Of a DNA stretch of 64,000 nucleotides, positions 21,901-32,047 are shown piece after piece. Location of the stretch: contig JAPFFF010000015.1 in the NCBI GenBank assembly GCA_039105265.1, forward strand, positions 1,426,001 through 1,490,000, given 5' to 3'. The DNA comes from Tritrichomonas musculus (taxonomy: Eukaryota; Parabasalia; Tritrichomonadida; Tritrichomonadidae). A program made the position numbers and the translations under genes. Positions within the stretch are counted from its first letter, which is position 1. The number at the start of each line of letters is the position of its first letter. Under the pieces are notes generated by a model. It saw only the letters and a list, made by a program, of their open reading frames with translations, ran no database searches and was not told the origin of the DNA.

Positions 21901-24900
21901 TTAATAAAAATTCACAATTTTATTTGTTTCGATAATGAAACTGACATCATGGTTTTTCTGATACTCTGTAAGATATTTTGGCATGAGAAGTTCTGAATTA
22001 GAAATCTTTTCATTTCTGATTGAAATTAATAAATTTTCTGGATCAGGAGTATAACCATCTTTATTTCTTGATGAAGCATTCATGTATTCAATAATATGAC
22101 GTTTCGCGTTTATGCATGTTATATCATTTTCCAACTCTAAGAAAAATCCAGAGGTTTCATCTTGGATCCTAAATGGACAGTTGAAAAGTGATTTAGAGCT
22201 AGGGATAGTCGAAGAAGATGAAACATCATCTACTTTTTTGGCTGGTTTTGCAGAAGGAGCTGATGTAGCTGCAGATTTAAATCTTTTAATATATTTTTCG
22301 TTCAATTTGGGTTTGCCAGCCTTAAACTTAACCTGTATAATTTGATCACCATATGGGTCATCATTATCATCAATTACCTTATTTGTCGATTTATCAATTA
22401 ATTCGATCGAATCAACATCATCAACATCATAAAATCCAGCAATGCGTTCTTTAAAATCATACATGATCGTTTCTTTAAATATTACAAAATTATGCTTAAA
22501 ATCAGGAGTTATTAAAGTAATCTTAGTAGTATCTTGAATTGGAACAATATTAAAACACAAATCATCATCATCTGTATAATCCATTATTAATTCGTCATCA
22601 TCAGCTGCGATATTATTTACTAATGCGAAATAATATGGTATGTCTTTTTCTTTGGCTTCCCATTTTCTCAACATCGTTGCCTTTGCATATTTAATTGTAT
22701 CTTCTGGAGAAAAGTGAGCAAGAACAAAGTTTTGATCCTGAATTGTGAAACTAATCTTTTCAAGTTTGAGGATATCTACATCAGCTGATGGTCCAAAAGT
22801 ATCAAATAAAATTGATCTTTCACTCTCTTTCGTTATTAATGTTGAATTAATTGATACTCTAATTTGAGTTAATTTAATATTTTTATCACCTTCTTTTTTT
22901 TTCACTAAATCACATGCAGAATTCAAAACATTACCAAAAGTAGTTTTTGAATTTACAGGCAATTTCTCGATTATTGTTTCATCTTTGCCTTTGGCATCTT
23001 TCTTTAACTTTTTGTAAACTAAGCGGTAATAAGTATCTTTTTCAAACTCACCTATAAATGGGATTTGAGGATCAAAAAGTTGAACTGGCTGCGATACATC
23101 AGTTATTAATTGACCGTTATAAGAAAGAGAAAGTTTCTTGCTGGACTTGGAAATGTTATTAATTAAATCATTGATAGTTGATGAAGGACTGATAACAATA
23201 TATTTAGGCTTATCTTCATTTGGTAGAATATATTTAAAGGTTCCTGGAGGGAATATATATATAGTGCTGTCTTTGCCACTCGAAAAAGCTTCACTAATTA
23301 ATAACGAATGTCTACAAAGCTTGTCGTTTATGTAAATTAGAGAATTAGAATCTAAACCTTTGGAATGCTTCTTGAGTGTCTTTGGCCCAAGAATTTTTGA
23401 AATTTTATCAGAACTGAGAACTTCACACGTATCATTAACAAAATCACCATTTTCGAAGATTGCAACATTAATTTGAACTTTGGAAACGTCGATATGCTTG
23501 TCTGATTGAAGTTTCATTATCAACTTAACAAAATCTTTCTCTTCAGAATTTCTATAGCGAGCAATAAATTGTGGTCCTGGAAAAATTGGGCCATTCCAAG
23601 GCTCATAGGCAGCAACAAAAGATTCATCTTTTTGAACATAGAATCCAATCGAATTAATAGGCTGCCCATATTTAGTGGCACAGAAAGATGCAAGGGACTC
23701 GAATTCAACGCTGAGAGGGAGTGAGAAAGTTGAAATTGAGTTTTGATAAGTGACTTCTACTTTCAGTTTCCCGGCTAAAACGTAATTAGTACTTGATAGG
23801 AAATTCTTAACAAAATGATCTGTATCAATCAACTGAGTATCATTTGACCATAAAAAAACAGATTTAGGATTAACTTGAAATTTCTCTGCTATTCGATTAA
23901 GAACAGATAAGTTTGTTTCATCGACATCAACCGTTAATGACTTAACTAATTTGTTACTGTATAAAATAAAAAGAGCTTCAACCTCACGGGGAGGGGAAAT
24001 GGAACAAGTTATTTCAGAACTATCAGATAAAAAGTCATCAACCTTTGAAAAATCTGGTGGCGTAGCTCCCGATTGATCGGTAATCTTAACAAAGTCTGGT
24101 GAATCAATTTGATAAAATTTTGAAATAGATTTTCGAATTTGTTCAAATGTAATTTCTGGATCGAAAAACTTTACAATTGGATCAAGCGGCTCATCATCCA
24201 TTATAATATTTAAGGTTATTTCGTAGGGGGTTCCATAAATAAATGGTGAAGTTTGTGAATTTAATGAGATATTAAATTTTGAAAAAGTATCAATTGGAAC
24301 ATGAATCCCATTGCAATCAATTGATAAATAATCTTCAAGCATACCTTTAGGATCTTGGCCAACTGCTTTGGCAATAGCTCTTTTCACATTTCTTCCAATT
24401 GCTGAACCTTCAAGAATTGCTTTTTTGACTTCCTTACCAGTTTCTTTAAAGAATATTTCATGCTGAAATTTCTTGAAAATTTTATCACCAGGTAGATCAG
24501 CTATTGACGAAAACAACAAACTATTTCGATATTGAATATTGTCAATAAAGAACAAGGAACAACTAGATTGAGATGCTGCAGAGGCGTAATATTTGAGGTC
24601 TAAAACACAGGCATTTTTTGAATAATAAATTACATAATCTTTACCATTAACTTTTGCACGCAATGTATATAATTTATCAATAAGTTCAAAATGATCCGAA
24701 TGCTTTTTGAGATGATTTTCACCAGGATTTAATTTGAAATAGGTACTAACAATTTTATTAATATTCGAAATGATATTCCCTTTACTTGAATCATAAATAA
24801 ATCTAATTTTTTTAGATTCACCTGAAGTTGAGCTTAAAGATAAAACAAATTGATCAGGTTTTGAACCTTTTTTTTGTTCAACCATGAAATTATAATCTAA

Positions 24901-25101
24901 TAATGGATTTGATGATGTTTGAACAATTGAAATGGAATTTGCAATGTTACGCTTTTCCATAATAAAATTGAATAATTGGGGATCTAAGAGAGTTGTTTGC
25001 AAAAATCGTTCGAAGAAATCTTTTGGGGTTGCATTACAAGGTAGTTCTATTCTATACTTAGTTGAATTAATTACAAAATTCACACTTATATCTCCAAACA
25101 T
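21901..25101 (-). CDS. Large protein of repeated ubiquitin-like folds
   Basis: This 1066-residue protein has no transmembrane segment and shows repeated beta-grasp-like patterns. Each unit of about 80-100 residues has a beta-hairpin start, a helix and a final strand. Examples start near residues 1 (VNFVINSTKYRIELPCNAT), 155 (LRAKVNGKDYVIYYSKNAC), 285 (YEITLNIIMDDEPLDPIVKF), 380 (LFILYSNKLVKSLTVDVDET), 445 (KLKVEVTYQNSISTFSLPL), 610, 690, 785, 860 and 985. This is a visual fold call, not a motif match. The gene ends 249 bp before the giant deubiquitinase and lies on the same strand, so a ubiquitin- or adaptor-related role is plausible. An Ala/Ser/Pro linker (about 935-965) precedes the last unit. 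Similar multi-UBL proteins occur in trichomonads, but I cannot name this one. Confidence 0.6.
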   Translation of the reverse strand: MFGDISVNFVINSTKYRIELPCNATPKDFFERFLQTTLLDPQLFNFIMEKRNIANSISIVQTSSNPLLDYNFMVEQKKGSKPDQFVLSLSSTSGESKKIRFIYDSSKGNIISNINKIVSTYFKLNPGENHLKKHSDHFELIDKLYTLRAKVNGKDYVIYYSKNACVLDLKYYASAASQSSCSLFFIDNIQYRNSLLFSSIADLPGDKIFKKFQHEIFFKETGKEVKKAILEGSAIGRNVKRAIAKAVGQDPKGMLEDYLSIDCNGIHVPIDTFSKFNISLNSQTSPFIYGTPYEITLNIIMDDEPLDPIVKFFDPEITFEQIRKSISKFYQIDSPDFVKITDQSGATPPDFSKVDDFLSDSSEITCSISPPREVEALFILYSNKLVKSLTVDVDETNLSVLNRIAEKFQVNPKSVFLWSNDTQLIDTDHFVKNFLSSTNYVLAGKLKVEVTYQNSISTFSLPLSVEFESLASFCATKYGQPINSIGFYVQKDESFVAAYEPWNGPIFPGPQFIARYRNSEEKDFVKLIMKLQSDKHIDVSKVQINVAIFENGDFVNDTCEVLSSDKISKILGPKTLKKHSKGLDSNSLIYINDKLCRHSLLISEAFSSGKDSTIYIFPPGTFKYILPNEDKPKYIVISPSSTINDLINNISKSSKKLSLSYNGQLITDVSQPVQLFDPQIPFIGEFEKDTYYRLVYKKLKKDAKGKDETIIEKLPVNSKTTFGNVLNSACDLVKKKEGDKNIKLTQIRVSINSTLITKESERSILFDTFGPSADVDILKLEKISFTIQDQNFVLAHFSPEDTIKYAKATMLRKWEAKEKDIPYYFALVNNIAADDDELIMDYTDDDDLCFNIVPIQDTTKITLITPDFKHNFVIFKETIMYDFKERIAGFYDVDDVDSIELIDKSTNKVIDDNDDPYGDQIIQVKFKAGKPKLNEKYIKRFKSAATSAPSAKPAKKVDDVSSSSTIPSSKSLFNCPFRIQDETSGFFLELENDITCINAKRHIIEYMNASSRNKDGYTPDPENLLISIRNEKISNSELLMPKYLTEYQKNHDVSFIIETNKIVNFY

Positions 25102-25110
25102 TTTGAATTT

Positions 25111-25117
25111 AAAATGA
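25111..25117 (-). promoter_or_regulatory. Initiator-like TCATTTT
   Basis: On the minus strand, TCATTTT places the A of TCA (25115) 14 nt upstream of the ATG at 25101. Trichomonad initiators have the form TCA(+1)Y followed by A/T and lie within about 20 nt of the start codon. Confidence 0.4.
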
Positions 25118-25366
25118 TTAAATCAAATAAAATATAAAATCAAATTGATATAAAAAATGCCAAATAATCTGACATTTAAAACTTTTTCAAAGAGAGAGTA
25201 ATCAAAATAACAAACTTTTTCATAATGATATGGTTTATTTTTTAAATCCTCAAAGATCTTTATAACAGTATATTCCAATTGCTATAACATTATAAAATAA
25301 TATATGTCAATAGTAAATTTTTACTAAATATAAAATATATTATATGGGGACAAAAAAAAAGAATCA

Positions 25367-28300
25367 TTAAGTGCTCAAACTATGGTTAAGAACTTCTAGT
25401 AAAATTTGGTGGAAAGTTTCCTCCTTTGCAAATAATTTGAATGCTTCACTCAGCTGAATAGCGTAATTTTTTACACCTCCATTTAATATAATTGCTTTCG
25501 TTATTTCGAACATACCTTCATATTTCACTTGTGGCAATGGCTTCAAATTCCAAAACTTCAAAAGAATATTACTACTTGCAATTTGACTTACAAACGTATC
25601 AATGTTACCAATACCGATTTTATCAACTTGTATAAACAACGCATTTAATGTATTAGAAATATCAGTAATTTTCGAAGTCGCATCAATTAAATGTATGAAT
25701 TCCTGTGCGACTTTCATTTGAATTATACCGCTGTCTTGTGAACGAACTTGTAATAAGTTCATTATAACAGAAGCAACATATTGATCAACTTCTTGAGCCA
25801 AAAAGTGCACCGTAACAACAAAGTCGCCATAAACATAAGGAATAGAGTTAATTACTGAAGGTAATAATTTAGTAATCAATTCTAACACTTGAATCCTTGA
25901 CTTTTTAGTCAAGCGATCATTTGATGCTAATTTGATTAATGACATAACTCCTTTTGGCTTTGTTTGTGATGTTTCTAGTAGTAATCTGGCTCTTTTTTCA
26001 TATATGAACAACAAATATTTAATTGTTTTTACAAAAGAATTTTCGTCATCATTACTATCAAGTTCTTCTACTTCTTCAATCTCGCCGAGTAAATATTGCA
26101 ACAATACTGAAGAGATATAATTAATATTGGAATCAAGGACATCTTTATGAAATTCGCATAAAACTTCATAAACACTTTTCATATCTATTTCACAGAAATA
26201 GCTATTATTATTATTTTCTTTATTTTTCTTTTCGATTTCATTAATTCGTTTAACTAGTTCAGAATATAAAAATTTGATTGTTCGTGATGCTGTTGCGTAT
26301 CTTTGAGTATAAACTTTCAGCATATTAATTACTTCTTTCTTTGACAAGTTTAATTCTTTGATCATTTTAGTTTGTGGCATTTGAATATTTATTTCTTCTT
26401 TAGTGAAAAGAATGACAAACAAGTAATTCTTTAATTCATTGTCAGGAATGAGAAGATCAGCTGAAACATTTCCACGTTTATAAAGAGAAACAAGTCCTGG
26501 ACAAAGTTGTTGGATACATGAAGATAATTGTTTATGATCAGGAATAATTTTAATAATGACTGCTTCTATATCAGTGATAAATTGCGTTGAAAGTGGAGGA
26601 ATTGATTCCTTATTCATTAAAATGAGCCCAATTTGTGCAATAGGAATTGTATGCTCATCTCTTGTTGCTTTCATTTCAACAAGTTGATGAAGAGTCTTTT
26701 CAACAATTGGAATAAATTGAACAAGCTTTGAATCTTCAATAGTCAAAAGTTCCGACATTAAAAAGCCTAAGAAGTGAAGACCAAGGAAACAATCAAGTGG
26801 CAAATAAGTAAACTTATAATCTTTGTTATTATATAACGTCGTCGATAGATCAACAACTTTTCCAATGAAAGGAAGAAGAAGTTCACAAACTGGTCCTATT
26901 TCTTGTAAACTTGACATTTTTTCAACAGTTTCTTCTCGAACTTCAATCGTTGGACTGAAGAAGAAACTACATAACGTTTCTGGATTCTTTTGGATAAAGA
27001 GAGTAAATATTTGGAAGTCTTTCAAAAATTGTTCATAAACTGCTCTAAGAAGATGCTTTTGATCAGCTGGCTCACTGAAGTAATTCGTCAACCATTTTTG
27101 CGGTATTTGAAATTGTGGAAATTTAATCAATTCTGCAACAAGAAATTCCGATGGTGGACGACCTGTTGCATCAACATATTTGTCAAATTGTGGAATACAA
27201 AGTGGACAAACTTGATTGCAATAATGAATTAATGCTTCTTGATGCTTCGATGAACCAATACACCATTCAAGAAATTGCGGTGCTAAAACAAGATCTATTT
27301 TAACATTAAGAACTTCAAACAATTTGAATGCATATGTTAAATCACAAAGTTGTTGAAAACGATCTATTGAAAAAGATGAAGAATTTGAGGCTACAAATGG
27401 TTTAAAGTCGCTAACAACAAAACTAATAATACCATCTTGAACTTCTAGATCATTGAGAAATTGAGCATGATCAGCATCAATTGTTGAAAAATCATATAAA
27501 ATCTTGAAAAAGTAGAATCCTTCTCTCCAATTTTGAAGTACAATTTTATACCATTCATCAAATTGAGCAGTGATAACAACCATTATATCATTCTCAGGAG
27601 GGAGAATTGTAAATGCTGCTTTCATGGTGTCTGAAAAGCTATTTTTAATTTCTTTTGGCGCTGCATAACCCATAATTGTAATAATGATATCGATATCTTC
27701 AAGTATATAATTAACAAAATAATCAAGGAAAGAATTTCCTTCTGGATCATTTGTAGTAAAGAGAGATGCAAGTTTTTGAGAAAATAGATTAAATGGTGAT
27801 TTTAATGATGAATGTGCAAGAGCCTTTATGTAATATTTCATTGCAACAATAAACGACTCATTTCCAATATCTAAGAAATTAGACGCAAATTTTGAAAAGT
27901 AACTGGTGAAATAAGTATTTTCAATTGCAAGTTGATGATTTTGAATTTTAATTTGGTTAATCAATGTTTCATTAGGAGTAACTTCAACTTTAGGAACAGA
28001 AGTATCAACATCAAATCGTTCATAAAGAAGTAGATAGCCTGATGTTCCACTTGGCCTTCCATATCCATCACTTTTCATTTCTGATTCAGGAACAGGCTTA
28101 ATATGAGTATCATTGAGACAGTACCATTGATTTTTTTTCTTTGCAAGTAAGTAGGTGTAATAATGGCCTTGCTCAGCTTCTCCCTGATGAACAACAACAC
28201 CACGAAGTTTATATCTAGTTTCAACAGATGGATCTGTTGAATCAGTCTTCTTCAGATCATCCTTGAAATCGATAACTGAATCAAATGCATATCGCTGATT

Positions 28301-31300
28301 AAGTTTAATTTTTGTTGCTGTTTCAATTGAATAATCAAATCTTTTCAATTGGATGAAAAGATAGGGAGGTAGCTTGGTTATTGAATTGTATGATTTAACT
28401 TGAATTGATTTATTATCATCAATTTTATAATTATCAAATACTTCTGGTAATTTTAATGCTTCCATTGAATCATGGATAGAATTCATTCCCATCACTGTTA
28501 AAGACAAAGTATTAAATGGAGATGATTGGACTTTATTAAAGTCCTCTCCAGTGAAAAGAGTTTCTTGCGTTCCGGAAACAAGTGAGTATACTTTAGGATA
28601 AGCTTCAAGCCTTGAGAAAAGAAGCATTAAAAATTCGTTGGCATCTTGTTGTTCACGCGGTCTAATAGACATGCCATCAAATCCTTTCCAATTTGCAGCA
28701 AAGTTGTGCATATCGATATAATTAGGTTTACTATAAAGCATTTCTGTAAATAAATTGCTCATTGCCTTCATTGAAGGATCATCAAAATTAGTTGATATAA
28801 TAAAGTTTCGAATTGGCTCGATGCTGAATACAAGTTGAACGACGGAATTAACATAACACGTGGCTCCTAAGTTTTGCAAACCAATCATTTCCTTTTCAGA
28901 AATGCACATTGGTGTGTAGTTCCAATCTTCAACGAGAGGTATTGTATCTGATATATCTTTAAGAATTTCAGTATTGACTTCAGGGCTCCTTTTCATAATA
29001 GCATAAAGTAAATTGAAAGGATAATTTGACTTTGGCAATCGATTTGTCGTGCATTTGATAAAATTATTAATTAATAATTCTGAAACTTGCTTGCATGGGA
29101 AATCTTCCCATTTCCCACAAATATTAGAGTAAATTGCTAAAACTGTTTCATTTAATGAATTATAAAAAGGTAGAAGTCCATCGAAAACTTTTTGATAGAA
29201 TTCTTTTGGTACATCAAATTTCGTAAAAATTTCTAAGAATTTCACCTTATCTTCGCATTTTTCGAAAATAGACCAAACCTTATCAAAGTTTTGATTTAAT
29301 ATCATTTTTGAGCCTAATGCTAATTCAAAAATTACTTGGTTGTTATTAAAGAGGAATGCTGTCAAAACTTCGGAACTCAGATCAATATTATAATCAGTAA
29401 CAATTTTCCAAATAGCCTTAAAAGTTCTTAAAAAGTAGCTTTGATCTTCTTTATTCTTTGTCAAAGAAGCTTCTTTACATAAATTAAACAGAACTACATT
29501 AACAAGATCATCATTAACATTATCTTGCTTTAGTAGGAGTGAGAGTAAATATCTGGCTTCAGGGACAATACTTTGGAATTGTGAAATTAAAATAGATTGA
29601 GCAACATTATGAATTTCTTGTCTTTCATTATCATTGAATTTATTTGAGAAGTTTTTGGCTAAATAGTGAAGATCGTATAGAAAATGATATGTATTTGATG
29701 AATCTAGTTGAGAAGATGACTTAAACGTATAAATATCTAAGGTTGGAATTTGAATTAGTACGTCATATATTTCTTCTGAAATATGAGATTTGAGAAGCTC
29801 AAACAGTCGTTTTTCAATTTTTTCATCACGGAAGAATGATACTGGATGGTTATCTAAAGTAATTTTTGCCAAATTCTTATATGGTTCCTTTTTACGGATT
29901 TGAAAGATTGAAGATTGAACTTCCGGGATTTCGCCTAAAATAAGTTCATCAGGTAATTTTTCGCCATCAATATATAAAGCAAAAGACATAACATCTTTAT
30001 TGAAATGTTGTGATACTAAGGCAGTAAGTTCAGATATTGTTAAATGCGAATCAGCTAATAGATCTTCAATATTGTCGCCTATTTGAATATTTAAAGGAAT
30101 CATGTCTTCAGGATCTTGGTATCGATGCGGTTCAACACCAAGTGAACTAAGAGTACAAAATCCGTTAATAAAGTGAAGACATTCTGATATGAAAATGGCA
30201 GCGTTTTTGTTTTCAGCTGTCTCAAGCTCATGCAAACAAGAATTTACAAATGATTTGATTTGACTAGCTAGATTTGAGTAATCTGTAATAGTTAGTAAAA
30301 TACTAGAAACATGCCTTCTTTTGACTTCGCTTTGAGGATTTAATAAAATATTCCAAAGACACTTAAAAACGAAATCCTTTAATTCATCATTTTGAATGAG
30401 GGCTGTTAGATAGAGATGAGATATAATTTCAAATAGATCTTCTTGCGCTGTTGAAGATTTGACTATATCAATAATAATTTGAATATTATCTTTGTTTATT
30501 TCAACGAGAATAGCGTTTGGCGGGAAAAGTTCTTTCATAATAATTACTTGAAGCTCATTAGATTTTGAATTTGATAATAAATTCTTGAGGATTTCAGGCG
30601 AAATTTTGGCTTTAGTTATATGTAAAATTGACGCACTATTTTTCAAAACATCAATTGCTTTATCTTTCGAAAAGGTTGATATATTATTTGATATACTTGA
30701 AAAAATAGGAATAGGATCGAGTGGTTGAGGAGATTTGGTAAGAATCGAGTCAATAAGGATTATATGGTTTTCTAAAAGATCGGGGCAATTAATATTTGAA
30801 AGAATTTCTGGTAAATTGGTTGACAAATCTGAATTCTTTGATATTTTGATAAGCGCTTCAAGCGAATTCACATCCTTTTTATTTTCAGCTAAATCAAAAA
30901 GTGCTTTTGTAATGGATTCCTTATATTGTGCTCTTTCTGCAAGTTCTGTTACGAAATCAATGTTTATTGGCTGAAGAATAGCGATGTTTACAATTTTTTG
31001 AGTATTTTTAATTTTAACAGCTATATTTGAAAATAGTTCAATTGATTTTTTGTAAACAGATTGTGGCATATTGCTAACAATATTCCACAAACTATCAACT
31101 AAATTGTCACAAAAAATATCTCGGTTTGCAAATGTAGTAAAAACTGGCTCAAGAAGTTTTAGTCCTTCAAAATTACTGACTTGTGAAAGAATAAATTCAA
31201 GTGTGCTTTGAGCTGATTCGATTTCTGTTTGTGTGGTATAAGTATAATATTCAGTATATAGAATAACTGCAATTTTAATTCCTGATATTTTTAAACCTGC

Positions 31301-32047
31301 AATATCAATATCCAAAAATCGGAGCATTATTTGATTCATAAGATCCCCTAATGCTTCACAACGGCAAAATTCTATCAAATTTTGCAATAAAGCCGTGATT
31401 TGGGAATATTGTATTTCTCTTTCATCTGATTCAAGTGCGAATCTTTCTAATGGTGGTAAAAGGATGCCAGATGCTCGATCTTTATTGGGAAAGATTTTAT
31501 TCTGGTCGATTAAAAGACTGAGCTTTTTGTAAAAATCAGAAATTTCATAATAATCTTGAATACTGATACTATTATTACTTTTTTCAATTATAGTAAGCAA
31601 GATATTTGGTATATCATCTTTAATACATGATTCAGCAAGCTTTGTCAAATGAATTGAATATTGGTGCTTTTCATCACGTCCATTATGAATATAAAATGTT
31701 CCGCTAATATCAAAAATTAATTCAAGCATTGAAATACCCTGTAATTTTCCTGAATTAGATATTAAAGTAGCTAATGTTGCAAGAACTTCTTCTAAAAAGG
31801 AGATGGCAGGTTCGTCAGGTGTCAAAGGGTTATCCAATATTTTAGCAACAACTCTTGGCATACATGAAAAAACAAATTCATTAGTAAAATTTTCATTTGG
31901 CGGTGAAAGCTGTGGAGGATTATTTGAACGAATTTGTGTAAGAAAAGTTTTAAATTGATTTAATGGCTCTACCCAATTGGATTGGTCATCTAAGCATGAT
32001 ATTAGTATTGCTGTTAAAGTATCAGGCGTAATATCGTTGAATTGCAT
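25367..32047 (-). CDS. Giant ubiquitin C-terminal hydrolase (C19; USP9X/USP34-like)
   Basis: This 2226-residue deubiquitinase has long helical ARM/HEAT-like stretches (about 1-640 and 1400-2226) on both sides of a USP domain (about 1056-1350). The Cys box reads GLQNLGATCYVNS, with the nucleophile at Cys1064. The His box QGHYYTYLL gives His1295, and WYCLNDTHI gives Asp1313, so the triad is intact and the enzyme is probably active. A ubiquitin-like module (about 645-715, IDGEKLPDELILGEIPE) precedes the catalytic domain, as in USP9X, USP24 and USP34. A C-terminal low-complexity Asn/Lys stretch lies near 1955. It is paralogous in architecture to the gene at 41897. It lies downstream of nothing close and 249 bp upstream of the co-oriented poly-UBL gene. 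Confidence 0.9.
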   Translation of the reverse strand: MQFNDITPDTLTAILISCLDDQSNWVEPLNQFKTFLTQIRSNNPPQLSPPNENFTNEFVFSCMPRVVAKILDNPLTPDEPAISFLEEVLATLATLISNSGKLQGISMLELIFDISGTFYIHNGRDEKHQYSIHLTKLAESCIKDDIPNILLTIIEKSNNSISIQDYYEISDFYKKLSLLIDQNKIFPNKDRASGILLPPLERFALESDEREIQYSQITALLQNLIEFCRCEALGDLMNQIMLRFLDIDIAGLKISGIKIAVILYTEYYTYTTQTEIESAQSTLEFILSQVSNFEGLKLLEPVFTTFANRDIFCDNLVDSLWNIVSNMPQSVYKKSIELFSNIAVKIKNTQKIVNIAILQPINIDFVTELAERAQYKESITKALFDLAENKKDVNSLEALIKISKNSDLSTNLPEILSNINCPDLLENHIILIDSILTKSPQPLDPIPIFSSISNNISTFSKDKAIDVLKNSASILHITKAKISPEILKNLLSNSKSNELQVIIMKELFPPNAILVEINKDNIQIIIDIVKSSTAQEDLFEIISHLYLTALIQNDELKDFVFKCLWNILLNPQSEVKRRHVSSILLTITDYSNLASQIKSFVNSCLHELETAENKNAAIFISECLHFINGFCTLSSLGVEPHRYQDPEDMIPLNIQIGDNIEDLLADSHLTISELTALVSQHFNKDVMSFALYIDGEKLPDELILGEIPEVQSSIFQIRKKEPYKNLAKITLDNHPVSFFRDEKIEKRLFELLKSHISEEIYDVLIQIPTLDIYTFKSSSQLDSSNTYHFLYDLHYLAKNFSNKFNDNERQEIHNVAQSILISQFQSIVPEARYLLSLLLKQDNVNDDLVNVVLFNLCKEASLTKNKEDQSYFLRTFKAIWKIVTDYNIDLSSEVLTAFLFNNNQVIFELALGSKMILNQNFDKVWSIFEKCEDKVKFLEIFTKFDVPKEFYQKVFDGLLPFYNSLNETVLAIYSNICGKWEDFPCKQVSELLINNFIKCTTNRLPKSNYPFNLLYAIMKRSPEVNTEILKDISDTIPLVEDWNYTPMCISEKEMIGLQNLGATCYVNSVVQLVFSIEPIRNFIISTNFDDPSMKAMSNLFTEMLYSKPNYIDMHNFAANWKGFDGMSIRPREQQDANEFLMLLFSRLEAYPKVYSLVSGTQETLFTGEDFNKVQSSPFNTLSLTVMGMNSIHDSMEALKLPEVFDNYKIDDNKSIQVKSYNSITKLPPYLFIQLKRFDYSIETATKIKLNQRYAFDSVIDFKDDLKKTDSTDPSVETRYKLRGVVVHQGEAEQGHYYTYLLAKKKNQWYCLNDTHIKPVPESEMKSDGYGRPSGTSGYLLLYERFDVDTSVPKVEVTPNETLINQIKIQNHQLAIENTYFTSYFSKFASNFLDIGNESFIVAMKYYIKALAHSSLKSPFNLFSQKLASLFTTNDPEGNSFLDYFVNYILEDIDIIITIMGYAAPKEIKNSFSDTMKAAFTILPPENDIMVVITAQFDEWYKIVLQNWREGFYFFKILYDFSTIDADHAQFLNDLEVQDGIISFVVSDFKPFVASNSSSFSIDRFQQLCDLTYAFKLFEVLNVKIDLVLAPQFLEWCIGSSKHQEALIHYCNQVCPLCIPQFDKYVDATGRPPSEFLVAELIKFPQFQIPQKWLTNYFSEPADQKHLLRAVYEQFLKDFQIFTLFIQKNPETLCSFFFSPTIEVREETVEKMSSLQEIGPVCELLLPFIGKVVDLSTTLYNNKDYKFTYLPLDCFLGLHFLGFLMSELLTIEDSKLVQFIPIVEKTLHQLVEMKATRDEHTIPIAQIGLILMNKESIPPLSTQFITDIEAVIIKIIPDHKQLSSCIQQLCPGLVSLYKRGNVSADLLIPDNELKNYLFVILFTKEEINIQMPQTKMIKELNLSKKEVINMLKVYTQRYATASRTIKFLYSELVKRINEIEKKNKENNNNSYFCEIDMKSVYEVLCEFHKDVLDSNINYISSVLLQYLLGEIEEVEELDSNDDENSFVKTIKYLLFIYEKRARLLLETSQTKPKGVMSLIKLASNDRLTKKSRIQVLELITKLLPSVINSIPYVYGDFVVTVHFLAQEVDQYVASVIMNLLQVRSQDSGIIQMKVAQEFIHLIDATSKITDISNTLNALFIQVDKIGIGNIDTFVSQIASSNILLKFWNLKPLPQVKYEGMFEITKAIILNGGVKNYAIQLSEAFKLFAKEETFHQILLEVLNHSLST

